NCBI RefSeq assembly: GCF_014191495.1
Contig: NZ_JACHWR010000001.1
Location: 1-64,000 of the forward strand
Direction: 5' to 3'
Length of the DNA stretch: 64,000 bases
Origin: Nocardioides soli
Lineage (GTDB): Bacteria; Actinomycetota; Actinomycetes; Propionibacteriales; Nocardioidaceae
The notes beneath the pieces were generated by a model. The model was not told the origin of the DNA and did no database searches. It worked only from the letters and a program-made list of their open reading frames with translations. Each line of letters begins with the position of its first letter. Within the stretch, counting starts at the first letter, position 1. This document shows, piece after piece, positions 16,112-24,299 of the stretch. The translations under genes and the position numbers were made by a program.

Positions 16112-17047
16112 TCAGCGGGCCAGCTCGCCGCGGCGCTCCACCACGAGCGACGGAATCGGCGGTACGTCGGCGGGCGCGACGACCCGCACCGGGCACGGCG
16201 CGGTGCGCAGCACGGCTCGGGCGGTGGCACCGAGGTGGACGGCGGCCGGCACGCCGTGCTGGCGCCGGGCGATCATCACGAGGTCGGCCTCGCGTGCGGC
16301 CTCGACCAGGGCGTGCCCGGCGTGGTCGTGCACGACCCGGAGCTCCACACGTACGTCCGGGTAGGCGGTCCGCCAGTCCCGGACCAGCGCCTCCAGCTCG
16401 GCCGTGCCCTCTCGCCGCCACTCGTCGAGGTCGACCCGCGACTCGATGATGTCGTCGTACTCGCTCGGCAGCTTCCACGCATGGACGATCAGCAGCTCGG
16501 CCTGCCGGCGCTGGGCCAGCGCGAACGCGTCGGCGAGCAGCTCGGCGGTGTGTCCGACCGCCTTGACGCCGACCGCGATCCGGCCCCGCTCGTCCGGCTG
16601 CCAGCCCGCCGGCACCTCGATCACGGGCACCGTCGCCCGGGCGGCGACGCCGGTGGCGGTGTCGCCGCGCAGCAGGCGCTCCAGCAGCGGCCGGTCGTCG
16701 CGGCCGACGACGATGGCCACGGCACCGTCACCGGCCGCTGTCAGCTGCGCGGGCCGGGTGCCGTGGCGCAGGCAGCGCTCGGTCGGCACGGCCGGGGCCA
16801 GCGCGGCCACTCGGGCGGCCGCCTTGGCCAGGACCGCCTCGCCCACCCGCGTCAGGTCCACCGGAGCCTCCGGCAACAGGGGCGAGATCGGCGTCTGGTC
16901 GGGCACGACGTGCACCAGCCGCAGCGTCGCGCCGAGCGACGCCGCCTCGGCTGCGGCGTACCGCAGCGCGCCGAGGTTGTCGGCGCTGCCGTCGACGCCG
17001 ACGACCACGTGTCGCTGCTGCTCCTGGATGCCCGTCTTGACGCTCAT
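16112..17047 (-). CDS. Double-domain universal stress protein
   Basis: A 311-residue protein with two UspA domains (about 10-150 and 155-295). The N-terminal one starts HVVVGVDGSADNLGALRYAAAEA, the typical nucleotide-binding first strand and DGS loop. The second starts GRIAVGVKAVGHTAELLADAF and ends with LGATARAVLRTAPCPVRVV, where the final glycine-serine ATP motif is only partly kept. Tandem UspA proteins are standard DosR-regulon members in mycobacteria. GAGGAGG precedes the ATG at good spacing. A DosR-like box is 99 nt upstream. Confidence 0.88.
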   Translation of the reverse strand: MSVKTGIQEQQRHVVVGVDGSADNLGALRYAAAEAASLGATLRLVHVVPDQTPISPLLPEAPVDLTRVGEAVLAKAAARVAALAPAVPTERCLRHGTRPAQLTAAGDGAVAIVVGRDDRPLLERLLRGDTATGVAARATVPVIEVPAGWQPDERGRIAVGVKAVGHTAELLADAFALAQRRQAELLIVHAWKLPSEYDDIIESRVDLDEWRREGTAELEALVRDWRTAYPDVRVELRVVHDHAGHALVEAAREADLVMIARRQHGVPAAVHLGATARAVLRTAPCPVRVVAPADVPPIPSLVVERRGELAR

Positions 17048-17145
17048 GGCGACCTCCTCGACGTCGGTGAGGCGGCGACTCCACCCCTCTCGCCAGCGTC
17101 GGTCCCGGGGGCCGCCGCCGTCAGGGCCGCTCGTCCGCCACCGGG

Positions 17146-17159
17146 CTGACCAAGGTCAC
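17146..17159 (-). promoter_or_regulatory. DosR-like box upstream of the double-USP gene
   Basis: On the minus strand: GTGAC-CTTG-GTCAG. It lies between the USP gene (start 17047) and the divergent PNPOx-type gene (start 17277) and may serve both. A weaker GGGACCCTGGGCC follows on the plus strand around 17164-17176. Confidence 0.5.
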
Positions 17160-17276
17160 CCCGGGCCGGGACCCTGGGCCGTGGCGCCGAGCGCCGTCCC
17201 GCCGCACCGTGGAGGCAACGGAGATCGACCGAGCGGGACCGAGAGGGACCGAGCGCTCCGGTGTGAGGAGGTCGAG

Positions 17277-17756
17277 ATGAACACCACGATGCCGACGCCC
17301 CCGCCGGTCGTGCTCACCGGGTACGACTGCTGGGGCCTGCTCGAGGACGAGGAGATCGCGCGCATCGCCTGGTCGAGCCCGGACGGTGTCGCCATCGTCC
17401 CCGTCAACTACGCCGTCGCGGACGGCGCGCTGTGGTTCCGGACCCAGCTCTACACCGCACTGGCGCGCCAGTGCGCCGGCGGACGCGTCGCGGTCGAGGT
17501 CGATCACCTCGACCGGCGGAGCCGGTCGGCGTGGAGCGTCGTGGTCGTCGGCACCGCCGAACGGGTGCCCCCGCAGGAGGTGCCCGACAGCGTGATCGGC
17601 ATGGAGGTCTGGGCGCCGGGTCCGCGCAGCCTCTTCATCCGGGTGACGCCGATCGAGGTCACCGGCCGGCGCCTGTGGGGTCGCCCCGCACCCGATCGCG
17701 ACGACCGGACCGAGCCCGAGACCCGGAGCGAGGCCCCGACCGAGGAGGAGAGCTGA
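17277..17756 (+). CDS. Pyridoxamine 5'-phosphate oxidase-fold protein
   Basis: A 159-residue flavin-reductase-like barrel protein. The motif CWGLLEDEEIARIAWSSPDGVAIVPVNYAVADGALWFRT is the standard start of the small actinobacterial PNPOx family (F420 or FMN binding, often in hypoxia regulons). The acidic C-terminal tail (about 25 residues) is low-complexity. GAGGAGGTCGAG gives a good ribosome site before ATG 17277. One base separates its stop from the next ATG, so it is co-expressed with the CBS/BON protein. It is a paralogue of the protein at 19946. Confidence 0.82.
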   Translation: MNTTMPTPPPVVLTGYDCWGLLEDEEIARIAWSSPDGVAIVPVNYAVADGALWFRTQLYTALARQCAGGRVAVEVDHLDRRSRSAWSVVVVGTAERVPPQEVPDSVIGMEVWAPGPRSLFIRVTPIEVTGRRLWGRPAPDRDDRTEPETRSEAPTEEES

Positions 17757-17757
17757 C

Positions 17758-18354
17758 ATGTTGGTCCAGGAGGCCATGGCACGCGAGCCCGTGACCGTGA
17801 CGGTGCAGACGAGCATCAAGGAGGCCCTGCGGCGGCTCTGCGACCACGCGATCACCGCGATGCCGGTCGTCGACGCCGACGGCCGGCTGCGCGGCATCGT
17901 GAGCGAGGCCGATCTGATCCAGGACCTCGTCGCCCGGGATCCCCGGGCGCTGGAGCGACCGATCACCGTCGAGCCGCTCTATCCGCCGGTCACGGTCGAG
18001 GACGTCTACACCCGCGCGACCGTGACCGTGGCGCCCGACGACGACGTCGCGACGGCGGTCGAGCTGATGACCGCGACCGGGGCCAAGAGCCTGCCGGTGG
18101 TCGACCGTCGGCACCGACTCCTGGGGATCCTCAGCCGCAGCGACGTCGTGCGCGCGCTTGCCCGCGGTGACGAGGCCATCGCGTCGGACGTCACCGCGCT
18201 GCTGTCGTCGCTCGGCCACGACGACTGGCTCGTCGACGTCGACGACGGCGCGGTCTCGATCACCGGGCCCGCGGACGCCGCCGAGGCCGCGCTGGCCCGG
18301 GCGCTCGCGAACACCGCGGCCGGCGTCGTCGACGTACGGATCAACCTCGGGTGA
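17758..18354 (+). CDS. CBS-domain protein with BON-like C-terminus
   Basis: A 198-residue protein: two CBS repeats (about 1-60, VQEAMAREPVTVTVQTSIKEAL, and 82-140, ATVTVAPDDDVATAVELMTATGAKSLPVVD) followed by a ~55-residue segment resembling a BON domain (DWLVDVDDGAVSITGPADAAEAALARAL). CBS pairs sense adenine nucleotides; BON segments usually bind membranes or lipids. It follows the PNPOx gene with one base between, in the stress island. Stop lies 13 nt from the convergent metallo-hydrolase stop. Confidence 0.85.
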   Translation: MLVQEAMAREPVTVTVQTSIKEALRRLCDHAITAMPVVDADGRLRGIVSEADLIQDLVARDPRALERPITVEPLYPPVTVEDVYTRATVTVAPDDDVATAVELMTATGAKSLPVVDRRHRLLGILSRSDVVRALARGDEAIASDVTALLSSLGHDDWLVDVDDGAVSITGPADAAEAALARALANTAAGVVDVRINLG

Positions 18355-18367
18355 GGCCGGGCGCCGG

Positions 18368-19792
18368 TCAGCCCACTCGCACCCGCTCGCCGAGGGCCGG
18401 GACGACGGCGGTGATGCCGAGCTGCCGGTCGATGCGGGCCGCCAGGCGGCGGGACGCGTCGACCTCGCCGTGCACGACGTACACCACCTCCGGCGGCGCG
18501 CTCGCGGACGCGATCCAGCCGACGAGCTCGTCGGCGTCGGCGTGGACGGAGAACGTGGGATCGTCGACGATCTCGGCCCGCACCGGCACGTACCGCCCGT
18601 GGATCTTGACCTGATGCGCACCGTCCAGCAGCTGGCGGCCACGCGTGCCGACCGCCTGGTAGCCGGTGAGCACCACGCAGTTGCGGTGGTCGGGCAGCTG
18701 GTGCGCCAGGTGGTGGATCACGCGCCCGCCGGTCGCCATGCCCGAGGCGGAGACGACGATGCACGGCGAGCCGGGCCGGTTGAGCCGCATCGACCCGGCC
18801 GCATCGGGGACTCCCCGGACGCGCAGGAGGTCGAGGGCGGCGAGCAGCTCGGTGGCCTCGGGACGCAGCTGCGGCGACCCGGTGGCGACCGCGGCCCGGT
18901 AGACCTCCAGGGCCGCCAGCGCCATCGGGCTGTCGAGGAAGACCGGCACCCGCGGGATCGCGCCCGCGCTCATCAGCCGGTACAGCTCGAGCAGCACGAG
19001 CTCGGTGCGGTCGACCGCGAACGCGGGGATCAGCACGGAGCCGCCGCGGCCGACCGTCCGGCGGATGGCGTCGGCCAGGACGTCCGGCTCGTCCGCGGCG
19101 TGGACGCGGTCGCCGTACGTCGACTCGATGACGATCGCCGACACCGCGGGCGGCGGCGCGGGCGGCCGGAGCAGCGGATGGTGCGGACGTCCCAGGTCAC
19201 CGCTGAAGGCGAGAGCGGCCCCGTCGACCTCGAGGTGGACCGTGGCCGAGCCGAGGATGTGCCCCGCGGGACGCAGCGTCAGACGGGTGGACCGGCCGAG
19301 CACGACCTCCTCGTCGTACTCGACCGCGTCCAGGAGCCGCAGCGTGCGCTCGACGTCGTCGACGTCGTACAGCGGGAGGGCCGGCCGGTGCCGCGAGAAC
19401 CCTCGTTCGTTGGCGAACCTGGCGTCCTCCTCCTGCAGGTGGGCGCTGTCGCGGAGCACGATCTCCACCAGCTGGGCGGTCTCGGGCGTGCACACGATGC
19501 GCTCCCGGAATCCCTCGCGCACCAGGCGGGGCAGGTAGCCGCAGTGGTCGAGGTGGGCATGGGTGAGGACGACCGCCGCGAGCTCGCCGACGGGCACGTC
19601 GCTCGGCTCCCAGTTCCGTCGCCGCAGGGCGGACAGCCCCTGGTAGAGCCCGGCGTCGACCAGCAGGCTGCCGTCGTCGGACTCGACCAGGAACCGGCTG
19701 CCGGTCACGGTGCCCGCGGCACCGAGGAAGGTCAGGGCCGGGCTGCGCCGGGTGTGCTCACGGGTGTGCTCACGGTGCTCGGTGGGGTTCAT
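18368..19792 (-). CDS. Metallo-beta-lactamase / beta-CASP family ribonuclease-like hydrolase
   Basis: A 474-residue protein with the zinc motif HAHLDH at residues 78-83, a beta-CASP segment in the middle and a C-terminal RMMBL (RNA-metabolising) part (IVVSASGMATGGRVIHHLAHQL, then IHGRYVPVRAEI and FSVHADADEL). This architecture is shared with RNase J/CPSF73-like exonucleases and DosR-regulon MBL proteins. ATG 19792 has AAGGAG upstream; the longer frame to 19840 runs into the DosR-like box. The N-terminus has a short repeat (EHREHTREHTR). It probably remodels mRNA or ribosomes under stress; that role is inference. Confidence 0.85.
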   Translation of the reverse strand: MNPTEHREHTREHTRRSPALTFLGAAGTVTGSRFLVESDDGSLLVDAGLYQGLSALRRRNWEPSDVPVGELAAVVLTHAHLDHCGYLPRLVREGFRERIVCTPETAQLVEIVLRDSAHLQEEDARFANERGFSRHRPALPLYDVDDVERTLRLLDAVEYDEEVVLGRSTRLTLRPAGHILGSATVHLEVDGAALAFSGDLGRPHHPLLRPPAPPPAVSAIVIESTYGDRVHAADEPDVLADAIRRTVGRGGSVLIPAFAVDRTELVLLELYRLMSAGAIPRVPVFLDSPMALAALEVYRAAVATGSPQLRPEATELLAALDLLRVRGVPDAAGSMRLNRPGSPCIVVSASGMATGGRVIHHLAHQLPDHRNCVVLTGYQAVGTRGRQLLDGAHQVKIHGRYVPVRAEIVDDPTFSVHADADELVGWIASASAPPEVVYVVHGEVDASRRLAARIDRQLGITAVVPALGERVRVG

Positions 19793-19846
19793 GGGACGCT
19801 CCTTCGACTCCGTCTCCAGGCTCGGGTACCACGCGGGCACCGGTCA

Positions 19847-19860
19847 GGGCCCTTCGTCAC
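19847..19860. promoter_or_regulatory. DosR-like box between metallo-hydrolase and PNPOx genes
   Basis: GGGCC-CTTC-GTCAC, 55 nt upstream of the MBL gene ATG and 86 nt upstream of the divergent PNPOx-type GTG. Confidence 0.6.
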
Positions 19861-19945
19861 TGGGAGCGGGGCCACAGGTACCGCCGGGCTCGGTGACCGG
19901 ACAGGTGCCAGGCTGGGGTCGAGATCCGAGTCGAGGGAGTGAGTC

Positions 19946-20398
19946 GTGGACGAACACGGGCACGAAGACCGGCACGAACACCGGGCCGAGGTAGGCCGGG
20001 GGCAGGCGAGCCGAGCCGGGCTCACGCCGCTCACCGACGACGAGTGCCTGGCGCTGCTCTCGCGCGCGGAGGTCGGGCGGATCGCCTGGTGCACCAGCCG
20101 CGGACCGGTCGTGCTGCCGGTCAACATCCGGCTGGTGGGTCACGCGGTGCTGATCCGGGCGTCGGGGCTCTCCGCGATGGTGGCCAAGATCGACGCCGAG
20201 CGCGTCGCCGTCCAGGTCGACCATCTCGACGCCGACCGGCGGGAGGGCTGGTCGGTGCTCGCCCGCGGGCGAGCCGAGGTCAGCTTCGGCCCGCCCACTC
20301 CCGGCTCCCCCGAGCCGTGGCCGCCGGGTGAGCGCTCCGCCGCGGTGCGCGTCACCGTCGACGAGCTGAGCGGCCGTCGACTGACGGCTGGCCAGTAG
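19946..20398 (+). CDS. Pyridoxamine 5'-phosphate oxidase-fold protein
   Basis: A 150-residue protein with a His/Asp-rich N-terminus (MDEHGHEDRHEHRAEVGRG) followed by the PNPOx-like barrel (LTDDECLALLSRAEVGRIAWCTSRGPVVLPVNIR). It is a paralogue of the protein at 17277. The His-rich leader might bind metal. GTG 19946 is preceded by GAGGGAG. It is divergent from the metallo-hydrolase gene and convergent with the DevR-like regulator. Confidence 0.82.
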   Translation: MDEHGHEDRHEHRAEVGRGQASRAGLTPLTDDECLALLSRAEVGRIAWCTSRGPVVLPVNIRLVGHAVLIRASGLSAMVAKIDAERVAVQVDHLDADRREGWSVLARGRAEVSFGPPTPGSPEPWPPGERSAAVRVTVDELSGRRLTAGQ

Positions 20399-20411
20399 TC
20401 TCCCGCCTCGC

Positions 20412-21095
20412 TCAGTGGTGCTCGTGCCCGTGCTGCCGGGTCGCGATGATCGCCGCCTGCGTCCGGCTCTCCACGCCGAGCTTGCCCAGCATCGTCGAGA
20501 CGTAGTTCTTGACGGTCTTCTCCGCCAGCGAGAGCCGCTCGGCGATCTGCCGGTTCGTCAGGCCCTCGCCGACCAGGTCGAGGATCTGGTGCTCCTTCGG
20601 GGTCAGGTGCTTGGTCACCGGGTCCTCCGGCGGACCGTTGCGCAGCCGCGCCAGTACCTGGGCGGTCACCGCCGGGTCGAGCATGGACTGGCCCGCGGCC
20701 ACCCGGCGCACCGTCTCGACGAAGTCCGCGCCCTTGATCTGCTTGAGCACATAGCCCGAGGCGCCGGCCATGATGGCCGCGAAGAGCGCCTCGTCCTCGT
20801 CGTACGACGTGAGGATGAGCGCCGCGATCGTCGGATCGACCGACCGGATCTGCCGGCACACCTCGACCCCCGAGCCGTCGGGCAGCCGCCCGTCGAGGAT
20901 CGCGACATCCGGCCGCAGCGCCGGGATCCGGCTGGCCGCCTCCTGCGCGAGACCGGACTCGCCGACCACCTCGATGTCCCCCTCGCTCTCGAGGAGGTCG
21001 CGGATGCCGCGGCGGACCAGCTCGTGGTCGTCGAGGAGGTAGACCGTGATCGGGTCACCCCGTGGCTGCTCCGGATGCTCGTCCTGCTTCCACAT
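20412..21095 (-). CDS. DevR/DosR-like response regulator (NarL/LuxR family)
   Basis: A 227-residue regulator: receiver domain about 16-130 (phospho-acceptor Asp68 in VAILDGRLPDGSGVEVC; ILTSYDEDEALFAAIMAGASGYVLKQIKG near 105) and LuxR-type helix-turn-helix about 160-220 (GLTNRQIAERLSLAEKTVKN). These stretches are strikingly close to mycobacterial DevR/DosR, including the AEKTVKNYVS recognition helix. No sensor kinase is adjacent, so it is an orphan here. A perfect 14-bp palindrome lies 58 nt upstream, suggesting autoregulation. It likely controls the stress island at 13.6-21.2 kb. Confidence 0.9.
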   Translation of the reverse strand: MWKQDEHPEQPRGDPITVYLLDDHELVRRGIRDLLESEGDIEVVGESGLAQEAASRIPALRPDVAILDGRLPDGSGVEVCRQIRSVDPTIAALILTSYDEDEALFAAIMAGASGYVLKQIKGADFVETVRRVAAGQSMLDPAVTAQVLARLRNGPPEDPVTKHLTPKEHQILDLVGEGLTNRQIAERLSLAEKTVKNYVSTMLGKLGVESRTQAAIIATRQHGHEHH

Positions 21096-21153
21096 GTCTC
21101 GACGGTACGCGCCGGATACCCGGGACCGCCGCGGGCGATCGCACCCCCGCGAC

Positions 21154-21167
21154 GGGACCTTCGTCCC
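21154..21167. promoter_or_regulatory. Perfect DosR-like box upstream of the DevR-like regulator
   Basis: GGGAC-CTTC-GTCCC. The arms are exactly complementary with the same 5-4-5 layout as the mycobacterial DosR core (GGGAC-4-GTCCC). It lies 58 nt upstream of the regulator ATG. Confidence 0.65.
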
Positions 21168-21180
21168 TGGGCGCGGCTGC

Positions 21181-22590
21181 TCACGGCAGCCGGATCAGCC
21201 GGGTGCCCTGCACGATCGCCGACGCGGCGGTCTGGAAGAGCGGCGCCAGCGCCTCGGGCGTCGGGGTGCAGAAGAAGAAGTCGCCGTCGGCGTTCTCGCC
21301 GTTCTGCTCCGCGGTCGTGTCGCAGCCGGGTCCCGCTCCCCCGCCGTCGTCCTTGCTGGGCGTGCCGTCCGGGCGGTTCGATGCCGCGGTGGCCAGGCGC
21401 TCGGTGACGAGCGCGGATCCGCCGCCGTTGCACCGAGTGCCGTCGAGCCGGAAGGCGATCGTCACCACCAGGATCCCTGCGTTCTTGGCCGAGGCGGCCT
21501 CGTTGACGAGGTTGTTGCAGGCCGTCGTGCCGTTGCTGCTGTAGGGGTAGCCGTCCCCGGGGTTGGTGTCCTCGTTGGGCTCGCCGTCGGTCATGAAGAT
21601 GATCGCCTTCCGCACCGGCGCCGGTCGGGCCGCGGAGCTGGCGAGCAGCTCCCGTGCGGCGCGCATCGGCGCCGCGAGATAGGTGCCGGTCGACGATGAC
21701 GTGTTGCCGATGCAGTCCACTGCCAGGGCCAGCGGATCACTGGCGCTCAGCACGGGCGGGGTGGTGGGTGGGTGGACGTCCGTGTCGTCGTAGGTGCTGC
21801 TGAAGCCGACCGGGATCCACGGCCCGGAGCTCTTCGAGGTGCTGGGCCGGCTCTTGCACGACAGCGGCGCATCGCCCGAGCTGCGCCCGATGGTCCCCAG
21901 AGCGACCCGGTGCTGACTCGGCGTGAGGTACTCCAGGAGGCCCTTGATCGCATCCTCGAGGTTCCGGATGGCGCTGCCCATGCTGCCCGTCCGGTCGCCG
22001 ACGACCACCATGTCGATCGGGTTCGCCGGGATCGAGCCGCACGCGCCCTGGCAGGCGACGGACGTGAGCGACCCGGTCTCCCCCTCATCGACGCCGATGA
22101 CCGGCGCGAAGACGTAGGGCACGTCCTTCTCGTCGCGGACCCGCAGCGTGTTGCACAGGTCGCCCTGCTCGGGCACGCACGGGATCGCGCAGATCCGGCC
22201 GTTGCAGGCGAGTCCGGGGTAGGCCGAGGCGGTGTACGGCGCCGAGCCCGGGTTGCAGCTGAGCGGGATGTGCGTGGTGTCCACGACGTACGTCGAGCCC
22301 GAGGCCTTGGAGCCCACGACGCAGAAGAAGTCGACGTCGGGAGACGCGTCGGGGTCGTTGGCGTGGGCGTTGGCCAGGGCCGCGGCCCTGGCGCCGGCAC
22401 CGTCGGCCGGCAGCTTCCCGGCCCCGGCCTGCGCGGCCATGTCGAGGGTGTCGTGGAGCTCCTGCCGCTCGTTGACGAGATCGGCGAGGTCGACGGCCAG
22501 GGCCGCGAACCCGAACAGCACGACCGCCACGACGGCCGAGATGACGGCGATGGCGCCGCGCTCGTCGCGGGGCCGGTCGGACCCGGTCAT
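21181..22590 (-). CDS. TadG-like pilus protein with von Willebrand factor A domain
   Basis: A 469-residue protein starting with a Tad pseudopilin-type segment: [31 protein letters not shown] (membrane helix about residues 12-40, then ELHDTLDMAAQAGAG). After a Cys-rich spacer comes a vWA domain from about residue 190 (DMVVVGDRTGSMGSA; MIDAS in the form D-x-T-G-S; FMTDGEPNEDTNPGDG later). Such proteins are surface-exposed Tad/Flp locus members that may mediate adhesion or cap the pilus. It overlaps the TadE-like stop by 4 nt (ATGA) and is the last gene of the unit. Confidence 0.85.
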   Translation of the reverse strand: MTGSDRPRDERGAIAVISAVVAVVLFGFAALAVDLADLVNERQELHDTLDMAAQAGAGKLPADGAGARAAALANAHANDPDASPDVDFFCVVGSKASGSTYVVDTTHIPLSCNPGSAPYTASAYPGLACNGRICAIPCVPEQGDLCNTLRVRDEKDVPYVFAPVIGVDEGETGSLTSVACQGACGSIPANPIDMVVVGDRTGSMGSAIRNLEDAIKGLLEYLTPSQHRVALGTIGRSSGDAPLSCKSRPSTSKSSGPWIPVGFSSTYDDTDVHPPTTPPVLSASDPLALAVDCIGNTSSSTGTYLAAPMRAARELLASSAARPAPVRKAIIFMTDGEPNEDTNPGDGYPYSSNGTTACNNLVNEAASAKNAGILVVTIAFRLDGTRCNGGGSALVTERLATAASNRPDGTPSKDDGGGAGPGCDTTAEQNGENADGDFFFCTPTPEALAPLFQTAASAIVQGTRLIRLP

Positions 22591-23015
22591 TCGATCCTCA
22601 TCTCCGCCCGCTTCGTGAGGGTGGTGCCGCCCGGGTCGACCATCTCCCCGACCGGGGTGATCCAGCCGTGCGGCAGGCTCACCGTCACGATCACCGTGTC
22701 GCCCGGAACGGCCGCGGCGAGGCTGCTGCAGACGACGCCCGACGGCTTGCGACAGGCGACCGTGACGGTCGCGGCGGTGGCGTCGCCGGCCGGGAGGCTC
22801 GACCGGACCACTCCGCTGACCGCCGCGGCGTTCGGGTTGAGGCTGCCCTCCCGGGCGCCCTCCCGGGCCGCGTTGTTGATCAGCACGTCCCGGTTGATCG
22901 CCCACCCGAAGTCGACCGCGCCGAAGACCAGCAGGAAGAACGGCAGCAGGACGAGCGCGAACTCGACCGCGGCCGCCCCCCGCTGGTCGCGGGTGGTGGT
23001 CCGTCGAGGACTCAT
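22587..23015 (-). CDS. TadE-like minor pilin
   Basis: A 142-residue protein with the TadE signature DQRGAAAVEFALVLLPFFLLVFGAVDFG at about residues 10-37, where prepilin-type cleavage would occur before the hydrophobic helix. The remaining part is a small beta domain with two Cys (VACRKPSGVVC). ATG 23015 follows GGGAGG; an ATG nine codons upstream has no ribosome site. It overlaps the TadG-like gene (ATGA) and is separated from the Flp pilin by a strong hairpin. Confidence 0.85.
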   Translation of the reverse strand: MSPRRTTTRDQRGAAAVEFALVLLPFFLLVFGAVDFGWAINRDVLINNAAREGAREGSLNPNAAAVSGVVRSSLPAGDATAATVTVACRKPSGVVCSSLAAAVPGDTVIVTVSLPHGWITPVGEMVDPGGTTLTKRAEMRIE

Positions 23016-23062
23016 GTCGGCCTCCCTCGGGTCGTCGGTCACGGTGGGCTGGAGACGCCGGC

Positions 23063-23097
23063 GGCCGGTGCCGCCTCCCCCATGGGCGGCACCGGCC
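23063..23097 (-). terminator. Intercistronic hairpin between pilin and TadE-like genes
   Basis: A 13-bp perfect stem (GGCCGGTGCCGCC with its complement) and 9-nt loop. Placed between flp and tadE-like genes, it probably acts as an attenuator that keeps the major pilin transcript more abundant than the downstream minor pilins. Confidence 0.65.
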
Positions 23098-23121
23098 GGT
23101 CGGCTGGTGGGGTGCGTCGGA

Positions 23122-23343
23122 TCAGCTGGTCGGCAGGTCCGGCAGCGCCTCCGTGATCGTGGTGAAGGCGGCCTCGATCTGCTTGCCGAGGATCACGACG
23201 GTGGCGACGATCACCGCCGCGATCAGGGCGACGAGCATGCCGTACTCGACGGCGGTGGCGCCGCGCTCGTCCTCGCGGCGGACGCGGCCGGTCTTGAGGT
23301 CGGTGAGGAACATCAGGGTCATCAGCTGGAGCTTCTCGATCAT
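23122..23343 (-). CDS. Flp/Fap-type major pilin
   Basis: A 73-residue Flp pilin. The segment EDERGATAVEYGMLVALIAAVIVATVVILG (about residues 24-53) has the invariant Glu-Tyr pair of Flp pilins, and cleavage by a prepilin peptidase is expected at G-ATAVEY. A leader of ~28 residues is longer than most. The Tad machinery genes lie upstream on the same strand, after a two-component system. No prepilin peptidase gene is in the window. Its upstream region is rich in palindromes and has a DosR-like box. Confidence 0.9.
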   Translation of the reverse strand: MIEKLQLMTLMFLTDLKTGRVRREDERGATAVEYGMLVALIAAVIVATVVILGKQIEAAFTTITEALPDLPTS

Positions 23344-23400
23344 CGGACTTTCCCTTTCAGTGAGGCGACCGGTGACCGGTCCCTTCCGAACCCCCCGATG

Positions 23401-23414
23401 GGGCCCTTCGTGAC
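23401..23414. promoter_or_regulatory. DosR-like box upstream of the pilin gene
   Basis: GGGCC-CTTC-GTGAC, 58 nt upstream of the flp ATG. It matches the boxes of the stress island except for one base in the right arm. Confidence 0.5.
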
Positions 23415-23522
23415 ATCAATGCTGGGCCGGCCGGGAGCCGCCGGCGTACGCCGTTCGGCTCGACCGCATGGCCCGTTCGGGCCATCTCCGGACGGCCGCT
23501 CGACCCACGGGTCGACCCGGAA

Positions 23523-23577
23523 CGGCGGTGGGCGGTCCACCGTTTTCAGGCGACAGACGGTGGATAGCCCACCGCCG
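23523..23577. promoter_or_regulatory. Long imperfect inverted repeat upstream of flp
   Basis: Arms of 21 nt (CGGCGGTGGGCGGTCCACCGT and its near complement) separated by 13 nt. It may be an operator for the adjacent NarL-type regulator or a second terminator. Confidence 0.5.
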
Positions 23578-23597
23578 CACGCCGTCGCCCCACGAAC

Positions 23598-23638
23598 GCG
23601 GCGGAGCCGCAGGCCCCGAGGGCCTGCGGCTCCGCCGC
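23598..23638 (-). terminator. Terminator of the tad/two-component operon
   Basis: A perfect 18-bp GC-rich stem with 5-nt loop, 17 nt past the response regulator stop. It separates the tad/regulator operon from the pilin transcript. Confidence 0.75.
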
Positions 23639-23654
23639 TGACGATGCGGGCGGC

Positions 23655-24299
23655 TCAGCCGGCCACCGGCACCGGTGCCATCAGCAGGCCGAGGCGCAGC
23701 CCGGCCGCGAGCGCCTCGGTACGGCTCGCGACGCCGAGCTTGCGGTAGATGTGAGCCAGGTGCACCTTGACCGTGGACTCGCTCAGGTACAGCTGGCGGG
23801 CGATGTCGGCCGTGCGCAGGCCCTCCGCGAGCAGTCGCAGCACGGCCAGCTCGCGCTCGGACAGCCGGGTGGTGGTCGACCCGGACCGGCGCATCAGCGC
23901 ACCCGCGAGCCCGGTGCACAGGAAGCTACGTGGCGTGCGCACGGCGTGCCGGACGGCCCCGATGACCTCCTCGCTCCGCAGCTCCTTGCCGAGGAAGCCG
24001 GAGGCACCCGCCTCGAGCGCGGCGAAGATCTGCGGGTCGCCGGCGTGCATGGTCAGCACGAGGACGCCGGTGCGGTCGCTGTCCCGGCGGACCGCCTCCA
24101 CGACGTCCAGCCCGCTGCCGTCGGGCAGCTGGAGGTCCGTCACGACGGCATCGGGGCGCAGGGCGCTCCACATGGAGAGCGCCTGGGCGACCGTGGCGGC
24201 CTGGCCGACCACCTCGAAGCCACCCGCACGCTCGAAAGCGCGGACCAGCCCCTGGCGGACCAGGTCGTGGTCATCGACGAGCAAGACGCTGAGTGTCAT
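23655..24299 (-). CDS. NarL-family response regulator
   Basis: A 214-residue regulator: receiver about 4-120 (phospho-acceptor Asp55 in [14 protein letters not shown]), LuxR-type helix-turn-helix about 145-205 ([43 protein letters not shown]). Its start overlaps the histidine kinase coding end by 29 nt, so the pair is co-translated. Location between tadC and flp suggests it controls pilus synthesis. It is less DosR-like than the regulator at 20412. Confidence 0.9.
   Translation of the reverse strand: MTLSVLLVDDHDLVRQGLVRAFERAGGFEVVGQAATVAQALSMWSALRPDAVVTDLQLPDGSGLDVVEAVRRDSDRTGVLVLTMHAGDPQIFAALEAGASGFLGKELRSEEVIGAVRHAVRTPRSFLCTGLAGALMRRSGSTTTRLSERELAVLRLLAEGLRTADIARQLYLSESTVKVHLAHIYRKLGVASRTEALAAGLRLGLLMAPVPVAG

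Larger units (their letters stand above)
23344..23654. other. 311-bp regulatory gap between response regulator and flp
   Basis: No gene. It contains, from the flp side: a DosR-like box (23401-23414), a palindrome ATGGCCCG-TT-CGGGCCAT (23468-23485), a 21-bp imperfect inverted repeat (23523-23543 with 23557-23577, 19 of 21 matching) and the terminator of the response regulator gene (23598-23638). Confidence 0.75.
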
